NCBI RefSeq assembly: GCF_003573695.1
Contig: NC_039361.1
Location: 93,297,592-93,361,591 of the forward strand
Direction: 5' to 3'
From: Papaver somniferum
Lineage: Eukaryota; Streptophyta; Magnoliopsida; Ranunculales; Papaveraceae
Length of the DNA: 64,000 bases
Under the pieces are notes generated by a model. The model was not told the DNA's origin. It ran no database searches and saw nothing but the letters and a program-made list of their open reading frames with translations. The number at the start of each line of letters is the position of its first letter. Position 1 is the stretch's first letter. A program made the translations under genes and the position numbers. Below are positions 24,621 through 36,560 of the stretch, in pieces.

Positions 24621-26894
24621 GATAAACTTGGATGGTACCAAAGACCAATATCAAAGGATCAATCAATTTCCAATCAACAACCAAAGGTTGGATTTCATTA
24701 TTGATCGATACAACGCACAAACTGTGATATTTCAATTACTTAACAAAATATAATGCGGAATAGAAATAACACAGACACCAGAAAATTTTGTTAACGAGGA
24801 AACCGCAAATGCAGAAAACCCTCGGGACCTAGTCCAGATTGAACACCACACTGTATTAAGTCGTTACAAACACTAGCCTACTAGAAACTAACTCCGGTCT
24901 GGACTGTAGTTGAACCCTAATCAATCTCACACTGATTCAAGGTACAATTGCGCTCCTTATATCTCTGATCCCAGCAGGATACTACGCACTTGATTCCCTT
25001 AGCTGATCTCACCCACAACCAAGAGTTGCTACGATCCAAAGTCGAAGACTTTAGCAAACAAATATGTATCACACAGAAAAGTCTACGAGGATAGATAAAT
25101 CTGTCTCCCACAGATAAACCTAAAAGTTTTGTTCTATCTTTTGATAGAAATCACGGTGAACAAGAACTAATTGATAAACCGGTCTTATATTCCCGAAGAA
25201 CGGCCGAGTATTATCAATCACCTCACAATAATCTAAATCGTATGGTAGCGAAACTAGATATTGCGGAATCACAAACGATGAGACGAAGATGTTTGTGATT
25301 TCTTTTTATCTTGCCCTATCGGAGATATAATCTCAAGTCAATTATTCAATTGAACTCGTACGATAGAAAATGGCAAGATCAGATCGCTCAACTACAAGAG
25401 AAGTAGTTTCTTCTGGATTCACAATCCCAATGAAGTCTTTAATTCGTTAATCGACAGGGTCTCGAGAAGAAACCTACGATTAAAGGAGAATCGAGTCTAG
25501 CAAACCAACTATTATCACACAGGAGGTGTGGGGATTAGTTTTGCATAGTTGCTAGACGTCTCCTTATATAGTTTTCAAATCACGGTTTGGAATCTAGGTT
25601 ACCTTGGTAACAACACATTCAATAATCACCGTTAGATGAAAAACCTGATTTATCCAAGCTAATATCTTTCAAACGTTAGATCGAAACTTAGCTTGTCACA
25701 CACAAATGAAATGTATTCATTTAGGTTTGAGTAACCGTACCTAAACGTGTACATTGGTTGGTTCACAAATGGTTGACCAATGGTTAGCCATATGAGTGCT
25801 TTCATATTAACTGTATTCATTTTTCTCATAACTAGTTCAAATGACTCATAAGAACTAGTTCAAGAGTTGTTGAATTGCTTAGGTCTTTATACATAGACAC
25901 AACTGAAACAAAATCGGTTTGATTCATTTGAATCAATTCATGAACAATGTACCCACGGTTTGCAAAGATTGCATTCCTTATAATTTATTTTTTTAAGTCC
26001 ATGAACTATCGATTTGAGAAATAACTAGCTTGGGTACGCGTACGGGTATGCGTACCTTAGCTACCGGATTTTGAGTTGGTTTTAGTTTCCAAACTCAGCA
26101 GACTTTTTCGGGTGAAAAAGTTCCGACAGTACGCGTACGGGTACGCGTACCTAAGGTGACTGGTTATTGATTTCGTAAACTTCAAACTCAGCAGAATTTC
26201 ACGGACGTGAATTTCTGCCAGTACGCGTACCCAACCTGTCTCCTTCACCAATATTGCATGCACACATATGCATGCACTTGGTTTCCAGCACATGGATTTA
26301 TACACTAATGTGCGAACACACTAGGTGCTTACATCCATAGGTGGTTACATCCATAGGTGGTTACATATTCTCAACTGTACATTTCAATCATTGAAACATT
26401 CTTCTATAATGTTATTACAGTCGTTAGACATAAAGAATCGACTATCGTCATCAAAGTTATTTTCAAGATTGAAACGTCATCATGACTATCATCACGGGTA
26501 AAGATGAAAATGGTTAAAGCAAAAGCTTACCAACACGTATTTCGAGAAAAATATAGGCGAGTAAACTCGGCTCGAAATAACAAATGTGTATGTATGAAAA
26601 CTATCATACTTATACGACTATTGTCTCAAGAGTAGATAGACTTTTGAGTGACAAGATGAGTTCAAGTCTCCACATACCTTTTGGTCGAATGAAGTTCCAA
26701 TGTATCCTTGAGTATTTCTTCGTCTTTGCAAGATAATCGCCATGGAGTCTGGAGCTCAACTATTTCTAACTATCCTAGACCGAGACTTAGTCATAAGTAT
26801 GCTAGAAATCAAGATATATAGTTTTGATCACTAATATTGACAAACATGCTTGAGATAGCAACGCATGCGAGTTCGACCGAGCAATGCTCTAACA
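24621..26894 (-). repeat. LTR copy B, lacking about 200 bp at its inner end
   Basis: Near-identical to copy A from the aaacttggatgg word onward (compare about 21573 in A and 30688 in the 5' LTR) to the CTCTAACA end at 26894. It lacks the first 200 bp with the TG terminus and has no (AT)n run. Modules of gtacgcgtac lie at 26034-26055, 26129-26150 and a shortened one at 26221-26230. With the following 3' region it forms the second unit of a tandem duplication of about 3.0 kb. Confidence 0.75.
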
Positions 26895-28423
26895 ATGACA
26901 AAACTATCAATACATATGCATTACAAAATAAATAAAACTTTGTAGCTTCTCGTCCACATGCTTGATCTCTTTGGTGCTTCAACGTTACATGAAAACTTCG
27001 TCTTTTCCAAGTACTCCCATGATTCCATTGATGTTCAATTCAGCATCATAGTTGTTGAAGTTCCGTAGCCATAACAATGAGAAAACAAAATCTCTCGATC
27101 ATTGTTATACAATTTCATATAGTATTATTACACAACATCAAAGTTCCCATATCACAACTTCGACAACAATACTATGGTGATATGTATCACTCCCCCTTAG
27201 TCAATACTTTCGTCTCAACATGAAAACCACTCCCCCTTACATAATGACCCGTAAAGCACGTAAATCATATGTATTTGTAGTGTGAACTACACATTAATTC
27301 TCCCCCTTTTTGTCAATAAAATTGGCAAAGGTACGAAAACGGGATCCTAATGAAATTTCCACGAAGACGCTTCGTGACCAAATAAAAGTACATATCAACT
27401 TGTTTAGATGCAATCATAAATCCGAGGCTAAATGCATTCATCAAGGAGTTTATAAATATACAAGATAACCCCTAAATTATTCCACAGCCGCACTCCCCAC
27501 AAAGATATGGAAATTAAGCGCAAGTTCAAAAGAACTCTCCCCCATTTGATATCATTCCCAAGAGAACAACAAGAGCGACCTTACCTTTACAAGAAAAGAA
27601 GGATTTTATTGGACACTAAAAACCATAAGGAATGATTTTCTATATCCAAAAAACTCAATTAAACTAACCACAAGAGAACCCATGATTAATTTAATAAGAA
27701 TACACAACCAAAATAACCACAAACGAATCTATGATTAATTTAGCTGGAAAAACGAATCTATGATTAATCTAGTTTGAAATGCTCGACATAAGAGAACTTA
27801 CCGAGCTACGACTAAGTTCACCATAAAAGAAATGATTAACTCAATTGTCTTATGCTCAACACAAGAAAAAGTTATGGAGCATTGCAGTATACACATAAGA
27901 TATGGATCAGGGAATGATCAATACTGCGGCATATACAAGGATTCATTCTATTTTCATCATTATTTGCACAATGACATACAATAGACATAATCCTTGTAAA
28001 CAAAAGATATTAACCTATCTTCCATCATTAATTGACATAATAGGCTTAAGTTTTGTTTGTACAAAGTTCATCGATCTTGTATCAATACTTACATATCGAC
28101 ATATAAAAGAGATAACTTTTGACATCATATGGGACAGTAATAGTTCACGGACGCAAACACACATATCCCATAACATATTGCAATATATAAAACCATAAAG
28201 ATTAATACTACAATCATCACCTTCCAAACCAATTTTTAGAATTTAAAATAAATAAACCTAAAAAATAAAGATGAAAACAAAACGATGGGCATAGCTATGT
28301 GTACTCACAATAATGGCTATTCCAAACTCTAGTTATTCTTCCTAAGACATAAGAGATAAATTCTCATAAGAAGACTTTATAGAAAAAAATAATCTAATCA
28401 CCAATATAAAGAAGCACAAGAGG
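26895..28423 (-). other. Retroelement 3' non-coding region, copy B, and internal AT-rich stretch
   Basis: 26895-27620 repeats 23873-24597. Beyond it (27621-28423) is AT-rich sequence that occurs once in the window; short ORFs on both strands (for example 27902-28198) have no recognisable content. I see no pol remnants. Confidence 0.6.
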
Positions 28424-29530
28424 CTACTCATCATCTTCATCTTCGGAGATTACGAAGGAGGAACGAACATTGTCCATGTCTTCTTTAATATCGGGATACT
28501 TGGTAGCAATCACAAGTAATGTTTCTTGAACACAACTTACTTTGGTATTTAATTTACAAATACATTTGTAAATTTGGCGAAGAAGCTTCGTAGAAGAATC
28601 ACTCGAGCCATTAGTTGTGTCACACCTTTGCCTCTTACAAGTATATTCCTTCATTCGATTGAAAGTACACGGCCGAACAAGCTTGGGGGTTCCAATGGAG
28701 TTCCCAATGGGTTCAATGGAGAAGTTGCGACAAATTCGCTCAATCAAGCATGGATAGCCTAACTTCTTGTCAACGGAAGTCATGTCTGATATTTGAAAAA
28801 TAATGAAACCACAAATGTCAAGACCTTTGGTTTCTATCACAAGGTAATAGACCAATTCCACAAACTCACGACTCCAACGAGAGTTCTCAACCGTGGAAGG
28901 ACAAAGGTTAGAAATACCCAATTTTCCAAAAGACCTTAAAGGAAAATCTAGTTGATTAGTAGGAAATTTTCCTCCATTCCACACCACATTCTTTCCACAC
29001 AGCTCTTTTGAAATAGTTTCTTGTGAAGGTCGTTCATCACTTGGTCTAGGAAGGAGAAAATCTCCCAACGGAATTCCGGTAATTTTCGAAATCAATTCTC
29101 TATTAACTAGAATCCTCACTCTATTAACCATGGTCTTGAATTCGATGTCCTCAGGGACAACATCATAAATGTTGGCATAGAAGATCCTAGTAAGAGTGTC
29201 AAAACCTTCACCAAGATCATCAAAGATGTTTCCAAGCTTGAATTTTTCAAAACAAGTTAAATCATCCTTATACCCACTTGTCAAATCCAATTTCTTTTCT
29301 AAAATAAACCCATAAGTAGAAATATTTTCAAATACTTTGGTACAGGATTCATCCACAAATCTAATCCTAATAGAATTTTGATCAACATGAAGATCAATTG
29401 ATGAGGATGAAGATCCTAGGTTGTATGAAAAACCTTTTGAACCCTTAACATTCTTCATGATTCTAGAAGGAAATAAGGGAGTGGGCAAGAGATTACTTAC
29501 TTGACTTTTTATCTTGAAGAATCTCTTCAC
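28424..29530 (-). CDS. Retroelement accessory ORF, resembling the putative plant transposon protein domain
   Basis: An intact frame of 368 codons, ATG at 29530, TAG-type stop at 28424. The N-terminus is basic. The centre (about residues 100-280) has the layout I associate with the putative plant transposon protein family: a FYANIYD start, an R-V-hydrophobic-NRELISKITGIPLGDFL block, a later LGISNLCPSTVENSRWSREF block, VYYLVIETKGLDICGFII, and LGYPCLIERIC. The C-terminus is acidic (ISEDEDDE). It lies between the primer-binding site and the 3' region of the LTR element on the element's sense strand, where gag-pol would normally be. The biochemical role of this family is unknown. Absence of stops over 1.1 kb in a decayed region suggests recent mobility or selection. 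It could alternatively be a captured host gene. Confidence 0.6.
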   Translation of the reverse strand: MKRFFKIKSQVSNLLPTPLFPSRIMKNVKGSKGFSYNLGSSSSSIDLHVDQNSIRIRFVDESCTKVFENISTYGFILEKKLDLTSGYKDDLTCFEKFKLGNIFDDLGEGFDTLTRIFYANIYDVVPEDIEFKTMVNRVRILVNRELISKITGIPLGDFLLPRPSDERPSQETISKELCGKNVVWNGGKFPTNQLDFPLRSFGKLGISNLCPSTVENSRWSREFVELVYYLVIETKGLDICGFIIFQISDMTSVDKKLGYPCLIERICRNFSIEPIGNSIGTPKLVRPCTFNRMKEYTCKRQRCDTTNGSSDSSTKLLRQIYKCICKLNTKVSCVQETLLVIATKYPDIKEDMDNVRSSFVISEDEDDE

Positions 29531-29981
29531 AATTGTTCTTCAACAAGCTTTAATGGAGAGAAAACATGAATCCAAAAATAGTTCACGTACACGGACTGTT
29601 TGGGGAGGAAGAAGAGTGTGCGTACTCCAAACTCTTTTATACCCACTCATGGGCTTGGACGCGTACACGAACGGCGACCCACTAAAGGTAAGTAGGTTTT
29701 TTGAAGGTACATACATTATTAAGGAAAGTAGCTACTGAAAAGCTTAAAAAAGGAATTAAATCAAAATCAACCCGTTACTTGCCCCATCTCAAGTCATGTA
29801 CAAATGGGGTGTAGCTAAACCTCAAATCAGGTGTTTGGAAACTGCAGAGAATTTCTCATGCGAGTTTTCGGTTGATATTTGTAGCCAGAATCAGAAGTAT
29901 ACTGATAATACTTAGAATTACTTGGGCTCCTTTTATTATGACCAGGAATTGACCTTTTCTGATAAATGGTTCCTTTGCCAA
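29531..29981. other. Internal retroelement sequence without a recognisable gene
   Basis: Between the accessory ORF and a short upstream ORF. Includes ggacgcgtacacg near 29658, reminiscent of the LTR modules. No other structure seen. Confidence 0.4.
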
Positions 29982-30299
29982 TTACATATGAACTCTTATT
30001 GACTCCACCTGAATTGGTGTTGGGAACAGTTTGTGCAAATCAAAAGATTTGACAGGCACAGAACTTTTGTCAGAGAAGTTCAAATTTTCCAGGGAATTTA
30101 GCTTTTCTAAGAATTTCAAAACATTTTTAAACGCCCTAAACAGATCCTTGTCAATTGATCCTTTATGGTAGTATTCCTCAAAGAGATTAAGAGTAATTCT
30201 TGTGAGAGTCCATACCTTTGAGCGTTGACTATGCTTTCTTTGAAAATTATTTTTAATTTTTTCCTTATATTGTTTTCTCACATCTAGATTTTCCGACAT
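29982..30299 (-). CDS. Short ORF behind the primer-binding site, unknown product
   Basis: A 105-codon minus-strand frame, first of the element after the primer-binding site. The product is rich in Lys, Phe and Leu (for example FRAFKNVLKFLEKLN) and could form a helix. I recognise no domain. Its position would suit a gag start or a leader peptide, but there is no zinc knuckle and no continuation. It may be non-coding. Confidence 0.3.
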   Translation of the reverse strand: MSENLDVRKQYKEKIKNNFQRKHSQRSKVWTLTRITLNLFEEYYHKGSIDKDLFRAFKNVLKFLEKLNSLENLNFSDKSSVPVKSFDLHKLFPTPIQVESIRVHM

Positions 30300-30475
30300 A
30301 CTAGATGGAATGTGATTATTATGAGGGACTGTAGGTCGAATAGTCTTTGGACAATCTTTAAGGAGCTCTGGTGTGCGTTACAGATGCTATGAGCAAGTCT
30401 CCCAAAACGATTTCCCATAGGGATAGACTTTTGAGGATCGAGCAAACACAAACTTATAAGGTTTTAAGGTGTTTG
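30300..30475 (-). other. Retroelement leader between primer-binding site and first ORF
   Basis: On the minus strand this follows the primer-binding site. No ORF and no clear hairpin seen. Confidence 0.4.
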
Positions 30476-30490
30476 CCTGCTCTGATACCA
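30476..30490 (-). other. Primer-binding site for initiator-Met tRNA
   Basis: The minus strand reads tggtatcagagcagg, two bases (at) inside the CA end of the 5' LTR. TGGTATCAGAGC is the standard complement to the 3' end of plant initiator-Met tRNA used by Ty1/copia and many other plant LTR elements. It fixes the element's direction as minus. Confidence 0.88.
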
Positions 30491-30492
30491 AT

Positions 30493-31866
30493 TGAAAAAG
30501 CAGGGGTATAACAACCACACCCAGTATTTCGATTATCAATCTGTACGGACTAACTCCAATATACATTCTAGAGAATCAACTAGACAGTCAGACTCAATCT
30601 AGAGACAAGTATATCGAGGAGTTAATATCTCTCTCTTGATTTGATTTTACTCAAGCAAATTGAAATCTGCGAGTCTTTATCAAATACAAGGGTAATAAAC
30701 TTGGATGGTACCAAAGACCAATTTCCAAGGATCAATATATTTCCAATCAACAACCAAAGGTTGGATTTCACAATTGATCAGTACAAACGCACAACATGTG
30801 ATATTTCAATTATATAACAAAATATAATGTGGAATAGAATTAACACAAACACTAAAAAATTTGTTAACGAGGAAACTGCAAATGCAGAAAAACCCCTGGA
30901 CCTAGTCCAGATTAAACACCACACCTTATTATTAAGCCACTATAGACACTAGCCTACTACAAACTAACTTCGGTATGGAATGTAGTTGAACCCTAATCAA
31001 TATCACACCGATTCAAGGTACATTTGCGCTCCTTACGTCTCTGATCCTAGTAGGATACTACGCACTTGATTCCCTTAGATGATCTCACCCACAACCAAGA
31101 GTTGCTACGACCCAAAGTCGAAGACTTTAGCAAACAAATCTGTATCACATAGAAAAGTCTACGAGGATAGATAAATCTGTCTCCCACAGATAAACCTAAA
31201 AGTTTTGTTCTGTATTTTGATAGAAATCAAGGTGAACAAGAACTAATTGATAAACCGGTCTTATATTCCCGAAGAATAGCCTAGTATTATCAATCACCTC
31301 ACAATAATCTAAATCGTATGGTAGCGAAACTAGATATTGTGGAATCACAAACGATGAGACGAAGATGTTTGTGATTTCTTTTTATCTTGCCCTATCGGAG
31401 ATATAATCTCAAGTCAATTATTTAATTGAACTCGTACGATAGAAAATGGCAAGATCAGATCGCTCAACTACAAGAGAAGTAGTTTCGTCTGGCTTCACAA
31501 TCCCAATGAAGTCTTTCAGTCGTTAATCGACAGGGTCTCGAGAAGAAACCTACGATTGAAGGAGAATCGAGTCTAGCAAACCAACTATTATCACACAGGA
31601 GGTGTGGGGATTAGTTTTGCACAGTTGCTAGACTTCTCCTTATATAGTTTTCAAATCAGGGTTTGGAATCTAGGTTACCTTGGTAACAACGCATTCAATA
31701 ATCACCGTTAGATGAAAAACCTTATTTATCCAAGCTAATATCTTTCAACCGTTAGATCGAAACTTAGCTTGTCACACACAAATGAAATGTATTCATTTAG
31801 GTTTGAGTAACGGTACCTAAACGTGTACATTGGTTGGTTCACAAATGGTTGACCAATGGTTAGCCA
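30493..31866 (-). repeat. 5' LTR, truncated at the plastid junction
   Basis: Starts with TG at 30493 (CA on the minus strand) and matches copy A from 21366 to about 22692. It ends in the middle of the LTR at the word ggttagccat; copy A continues atgagtgc while here accD sequence begins. About 1.1 kb of LTR, including the tacgcgtac modules and the outer terminus with its target-site duplication, is gone. Confidence 0.85.
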
Positions 31867-33218
31867 TCAGGTACTGTCTTATTCAATGTTTGTTCAATTA
31901 CTCTTTTACCCGCAAATGCAGTGTAGGCATTAGGCTCGGCAATAATGATATCTCCCAACATACCAAGACTTGCAGTCACCCCACCGGTTGTAGGAGATGT
32001 AAGGATTGATACATAGAATAAATTTTTATTTGATTGATAATTATATGAAGCGGAAGATATTTTAGCCATTTGCATCAAGCTCAAACTTCCTTCTTGCATG
32101 CGCGCTCCTCCCGAAGCACAAACTATAATAAGAGGTAGAGCTTTACGAGTCGCATGCTTGATCAAACGGGTAATTTTCTCGCCTACTACGGATCCCATAC
32201 TGCCCCCCATGAACTGACAATCCATAACCCCAATAGCTATGGGAATACCATTTAGTTGACCTATGCCTTTTTGAATAGCCTCGGTTAACCCTGTTTTTCT
32301 TCGATAAGAATCGATACGATCTTTATAAGGTTCCTCTTCTGAATGAAATCTAATGGGGTCCATAGAAACCATGTCTTCATTCATAGGATCCCAGGTGCCC
32401 GGATCAACCGAAAGCTCGATTCTATCTGAACTTCTCATTTTCAAATGATATCCGCATTGTTCACAAACATTGAGTTTTGACTTAAAAAATTTCTTATAAT
32501 TTAACCCATAACAACTCTCGCATTGAACCCACAAATGTCTGTATTTTTTATTTATATCGAGATCATTATATATTCTTCTTATATTGAAATCACTTCTATT
32601 TGTGCTAATGTATACTGGAACTCTCGTTGTCACTACTATTTACACTTTTATTACAAATGTAACTATACACGTAACTGTTGCTGTAATTGTAACTATCGCC
32701 TGAAATGTAATTATCAATACTGATTTCAGAACGAAGATAACTATCAATGCAATTAAAAATGTGATTATTCCAACTATATTGAGTATCATACATATAACAA
32801 TCGCATTAGTGATTGTCGCTTTGAGAACCATTATTCATATAACTATAAAAGGAACTTTCTAGTATCATACATAATCGTAGTATCATACATAAAAGAGCGA
32901 TCATTGTCAATCTCGAAAATAAAATTTTCGATATTAAAATATATCGAATAATTGTTACCATTACGATCCCTAACTAAAAAGATGTCATCAGAGATCAAAC
33001 TCCGAATGTCCTGACATCGAAAAAAATATCCATATTATTAGCACTGGAATTATCACTATCGTCCCCACTATCAATATTTTATCCCTATCATATATAACGG
33101 GATCTTCACTTCCACTGGTATTTTCAATAGGACCAAGATTATCCATTGATTTACTTAGCCCAGACCTATGTTTTAATTCCTCGTTAAACAACATCGAATT
33201 GAACCACCTTTTTTCCAT
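31867..33218 (-). pseudogene. accD: accD pseudogene, plastid acetyl-CoA carboxylase carboxyltransferase beta subunit
   Basis: The minus strand starts at an ATG (33218) with [20 protein letters not shown] and carries the variable N-terminal region, now in broken frames (32640-32990). From 32633 to 31867 it reads in one frame, with [15 protein letters not shown], the CxxC...CxxC zinc finger, GMPIAIGV-type and [12 protein letters not shown] blocks and [10 protein letters not shown] of the crotonase-like carboxyltransferase fold. In plastids AccD makes malonyl-CoA for fatty acid synthesis with AccA and the biotin subunits. This copy stops at [11 protein letters not shown], missing the last 60 or so residues, where LTR sequence takes over. 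A 15-bp direct repeat (tagtatcatacataa at 32860 and 32878) adds a local duplication in the N-terminal part. It is non-functional. Confidence 0.93.
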
Positions 33219-33874
33219 AGAGCTTGTCTGCCCTCCTATTTGAATGTAAATACAATAGATTAATAGTCATTCGATGAATAATCATTTGAATATATCCTCT
33301 CGGAATAAGCATATAGATCCAATAGAATAATTAACTAATCACGGATGAGTCTTGAAAAAAAGGATTTTTATTTTGTGGGGATCTGGATATCACTTCACTA
33401 TCAATCTATATGATGGAACCCTTTCTTCAATTAGAATAGAAAGCGAGGGTTATCCCGTGCCGTGTACAAATTCTAATCAAAAAGATTTGTTCTCTCCTAG
33501 GAAGAATTCTTTTTTTGGAGAATAATAAGCTTTTATTGCAATGCGGAAGGAAAATGACAATATACGTGACGGGGATAAAGCGTTGTGACCATTGGCTCGA
33601 TTCGACCATAGTCCGGATTAAGGGGTATAGAAAATATTCTACTAATCCCATCTCAAGGATCCATATGATTAATTATGGATCCAACAACAGAAGGATTTGA
33701 ATTGTTGAGTCTTAGATTTTGTATTTAAGATTTTGTATACCGAAATCAAGTATGTATATATGCCTGGAAAATGAAATACGAACCTTATTCGTTATTCGGC
33801 TCAATCCTTTTTTAGTAAAAGGTTGGGCCGGTTTAATTGCAATTCAATTAAAGGAACGAATGGTAATTACTGGA
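33219..33874 (-). other. Plastid accD-rbcL intergenic region (NUPT)
   Basis: Non-coding plastid spacer between accD and rbcL, in the gene order expected for the plastid large single-copy region. AT-rich with the rbcL 3' UTR at the right side. Short ORFs here are not genes. Confidence 0.75.
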
Positions 33875-35169
<1,295 letters not shown>

Positions 35170-35190
35170 AAGTCCCTCCCTACAACGCAT

Positions 35191-35904
35191 GAATTAAGAA
35201 TTCTCACAACGACAAGGTCTACTCGACATGAATTACCCGTTAATGAAACCTTTAACAGGAATCTTTCACAAAACTCGCAACACATATTATCAACTAATCA
35301 GAATGGTTGGTTCTTGGACCACGGTATTTGATTCGCCAAATACATCAACATCATTATCGTATACTCTTTCATATGTATGGCGCAACCCCAATCCCTGTTT
35401 TTCAAGTTTCGAATCCCGTACTTTTTTTAATCTAAATTTATCAAAAAAAGGAAATTCACTCTTGACAGTGCTATATGTTGTATATGTAAATCCTAGATGT
35501 AAAACTATCCGGAATTCGTCCCTAAAAAGGTAGAGAAGAGGCGGAAAAATATATGCTGAAATAAGAAATAATGGCCAATGTGAAAAAAAAATGAATCATA
35601 AATAGAGTTCAGGTTCGAATTCTATAGAAAATATGGGTGGGATTGTCTATAATGCTAGAGAACTGAAACGCTCCCTCATGGTTTTTATCCATCTACCTCA
35701 TTTTTTAGGTTGTGAAACTTGAAAATTCACTCATTGAACGAGTAAACAATCGAATTGGAGTCGCTTGAATGGTACCAACGAAATCAAGTACTAACTCCTG
35801 TTTATTATTGTATTGAATTAACCTATCAACCTGCTTGTTGTCGGACATTTTTCTTCGGTTTACAAAATGCAAAGAATTTCTACATATTTCACTGTATCAT
35901 TATT
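35191..35904. other. Plastid rbcL-atpB intergenic spacer (NUPT)
   Basis: The divergent spacer between rbcL (minus) and atpB (plus), in native plastid arrangement. Contains the rbcL promoter remnant. Short ORFs in it are not genes. Confidence 0.8.
35356..35385 (-). promoter_or_regulatory. Vestigial plastid rbcL promoter
   Basis: On the minus strand TTGCGC (35385-35380) and TACGAT (35361-35356) are 18 bp apart. They match the well-known plastid-encoded-polymerase promoter of rbcL (TTGCGC and TACAAT), with the -10 box changed at one base. It has no expected function in the nucleus. Confidence 0.6.
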
Positions 35905-36440
35905 ATGAAAACAAATCCTACCCCTTCGGGTCTCGGGGTTTCCGCACTTGAAGAAAAAAACCTGGGGCGTGTCGCTCAAATCATTGGTCCGATGCTAGAT
36001 GTATCCTTTCCCCCGGGTAAGATGCCTAATATTTACAACGCTTTGGTAGTTAAGGGCTGAAATACTGACGGCGAGCTAATTAATGTCACTTGTGAGGTAC
36101 AACAATTATTAGGAAATAATCGAGTGAGAGTTGTAGCTATGAGTGCTACAGATGGTCTGAAGATAGGAATGGAGGTTATTGACACGTGAGCTGCTCTAAA
36201 TGTTCCGGTTGGTGGGGATACTCTCGGACGAATTTTCAACGTTCTTGGAGAGCTTGTTGATAATTTAGGTCCTGTAGATACTCGCACAACATCTCCTATT
36301 CATAGATCCGCACCTGCCTTTATACAATTAGATACAAAATTATCTATTTTTGAAACAGGGACCAAAGTAGTTGATATTTTAGCTCCTTATCGACGTGGGG
36401 GCAAAATAGGACTATTCGGGGGAGCTGGAGTGGGTAAAAC
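35905..36440 (+). pseudogene. atpB: atpB pseudogene fragment, plastid ATP synthase beta subunit
   Basis: Starts at ATG 35905 ([13 protein letters not shown]) and covers about the first 178 codons: [62 protein letters not shown], and the P-loop GGAGVGKTV at the very end. TGA codons at 36058 and about 36187 interrupt it; the first fits a CGA-to-TGA change. The beta subunit carries the catalytic nucleotide site of CF1. The gene is cut right after the P-loop, where unrelated sequence begins. Confidence 0.95.
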
Positions 36441-36560
36441 AGTCCACTCAGACAGCAGATTTAGATCATTTTTCTCAACAGCAAGGGACTATTTCGTATA
36501 TAGCAGATTTATTTTGTACATTACCTTTTATTAAATGTTTTCTAAGAAATAGGATATGCC
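36441..36560. other. Filler of unknown origin between two plastid fragments
   Basis: About 120 bp between the end of atpB and the start of ycf2 homology (cctcacgga at about 36561). In one frame it could read [20 protein letters not shown], but I do not recognise this as a plastid gene. It may be another plastid, mitochondrial or nuclear scrap captured during joining. Confidence 0.5.

Larger units (their letters stand above)
21366..31866 (-). mobile_element. Ty1/copia-type LTR retroelement without visible pol, 3' region duplicated, 5' LTR truncated
   Basis: The element reads on the minus strand. Its 3' LTR end (TG on the plus strand, CA on the minus) starts at 21366 directly after satellite. 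A primer-binding site matching initiator-Met tRNA lies at 30476-30490, beside the inner end of the 5' LTR at 30493. The 5' LTR is cut at about 31866, where plastid accD begins. No gag, protease, integrase or RT can be read in 27620-30475; only an accessory ORF and a short ORF are present. Several pyrimidine tracts (ctccccct on plus, aggggga-type polypurine tracts on minus) lie downstream of the LTR copies near 24209, 24282, 24514, 27189, 27226, 27300 and 27538. Multiple polypurine tracts are a known feature of Sireviruses, so a non-autonomous Sirevirus relative is possible. Confidence 0.75.

Noticed and set aside
21868..25111. Repeated 64-codon ORF (21868-22062 and 24917-25111, minus)
   Set aside because: Present twice only because the LTR is duplicated; lies inside LTR sequence with no domain.
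26057..26305. 82-codon minus-strand ORF over the tacgcgtac modules
   Set aside because: Created by repeat modules in the LTR; the frame is not kept in copy A.
27902..28227. Two opposing ORFs of 98 and 70 codons in AT-rich internal retroelement sequence
   Set aside because: They overlap each other on opposite strands, have no motif, and are not expected in this non-coding part.
32523..32831. Short ORFs on both strands over the accD N-terminal region
   Set aside because: Shadows of the low-complexity, frameshifted accD 5' region.
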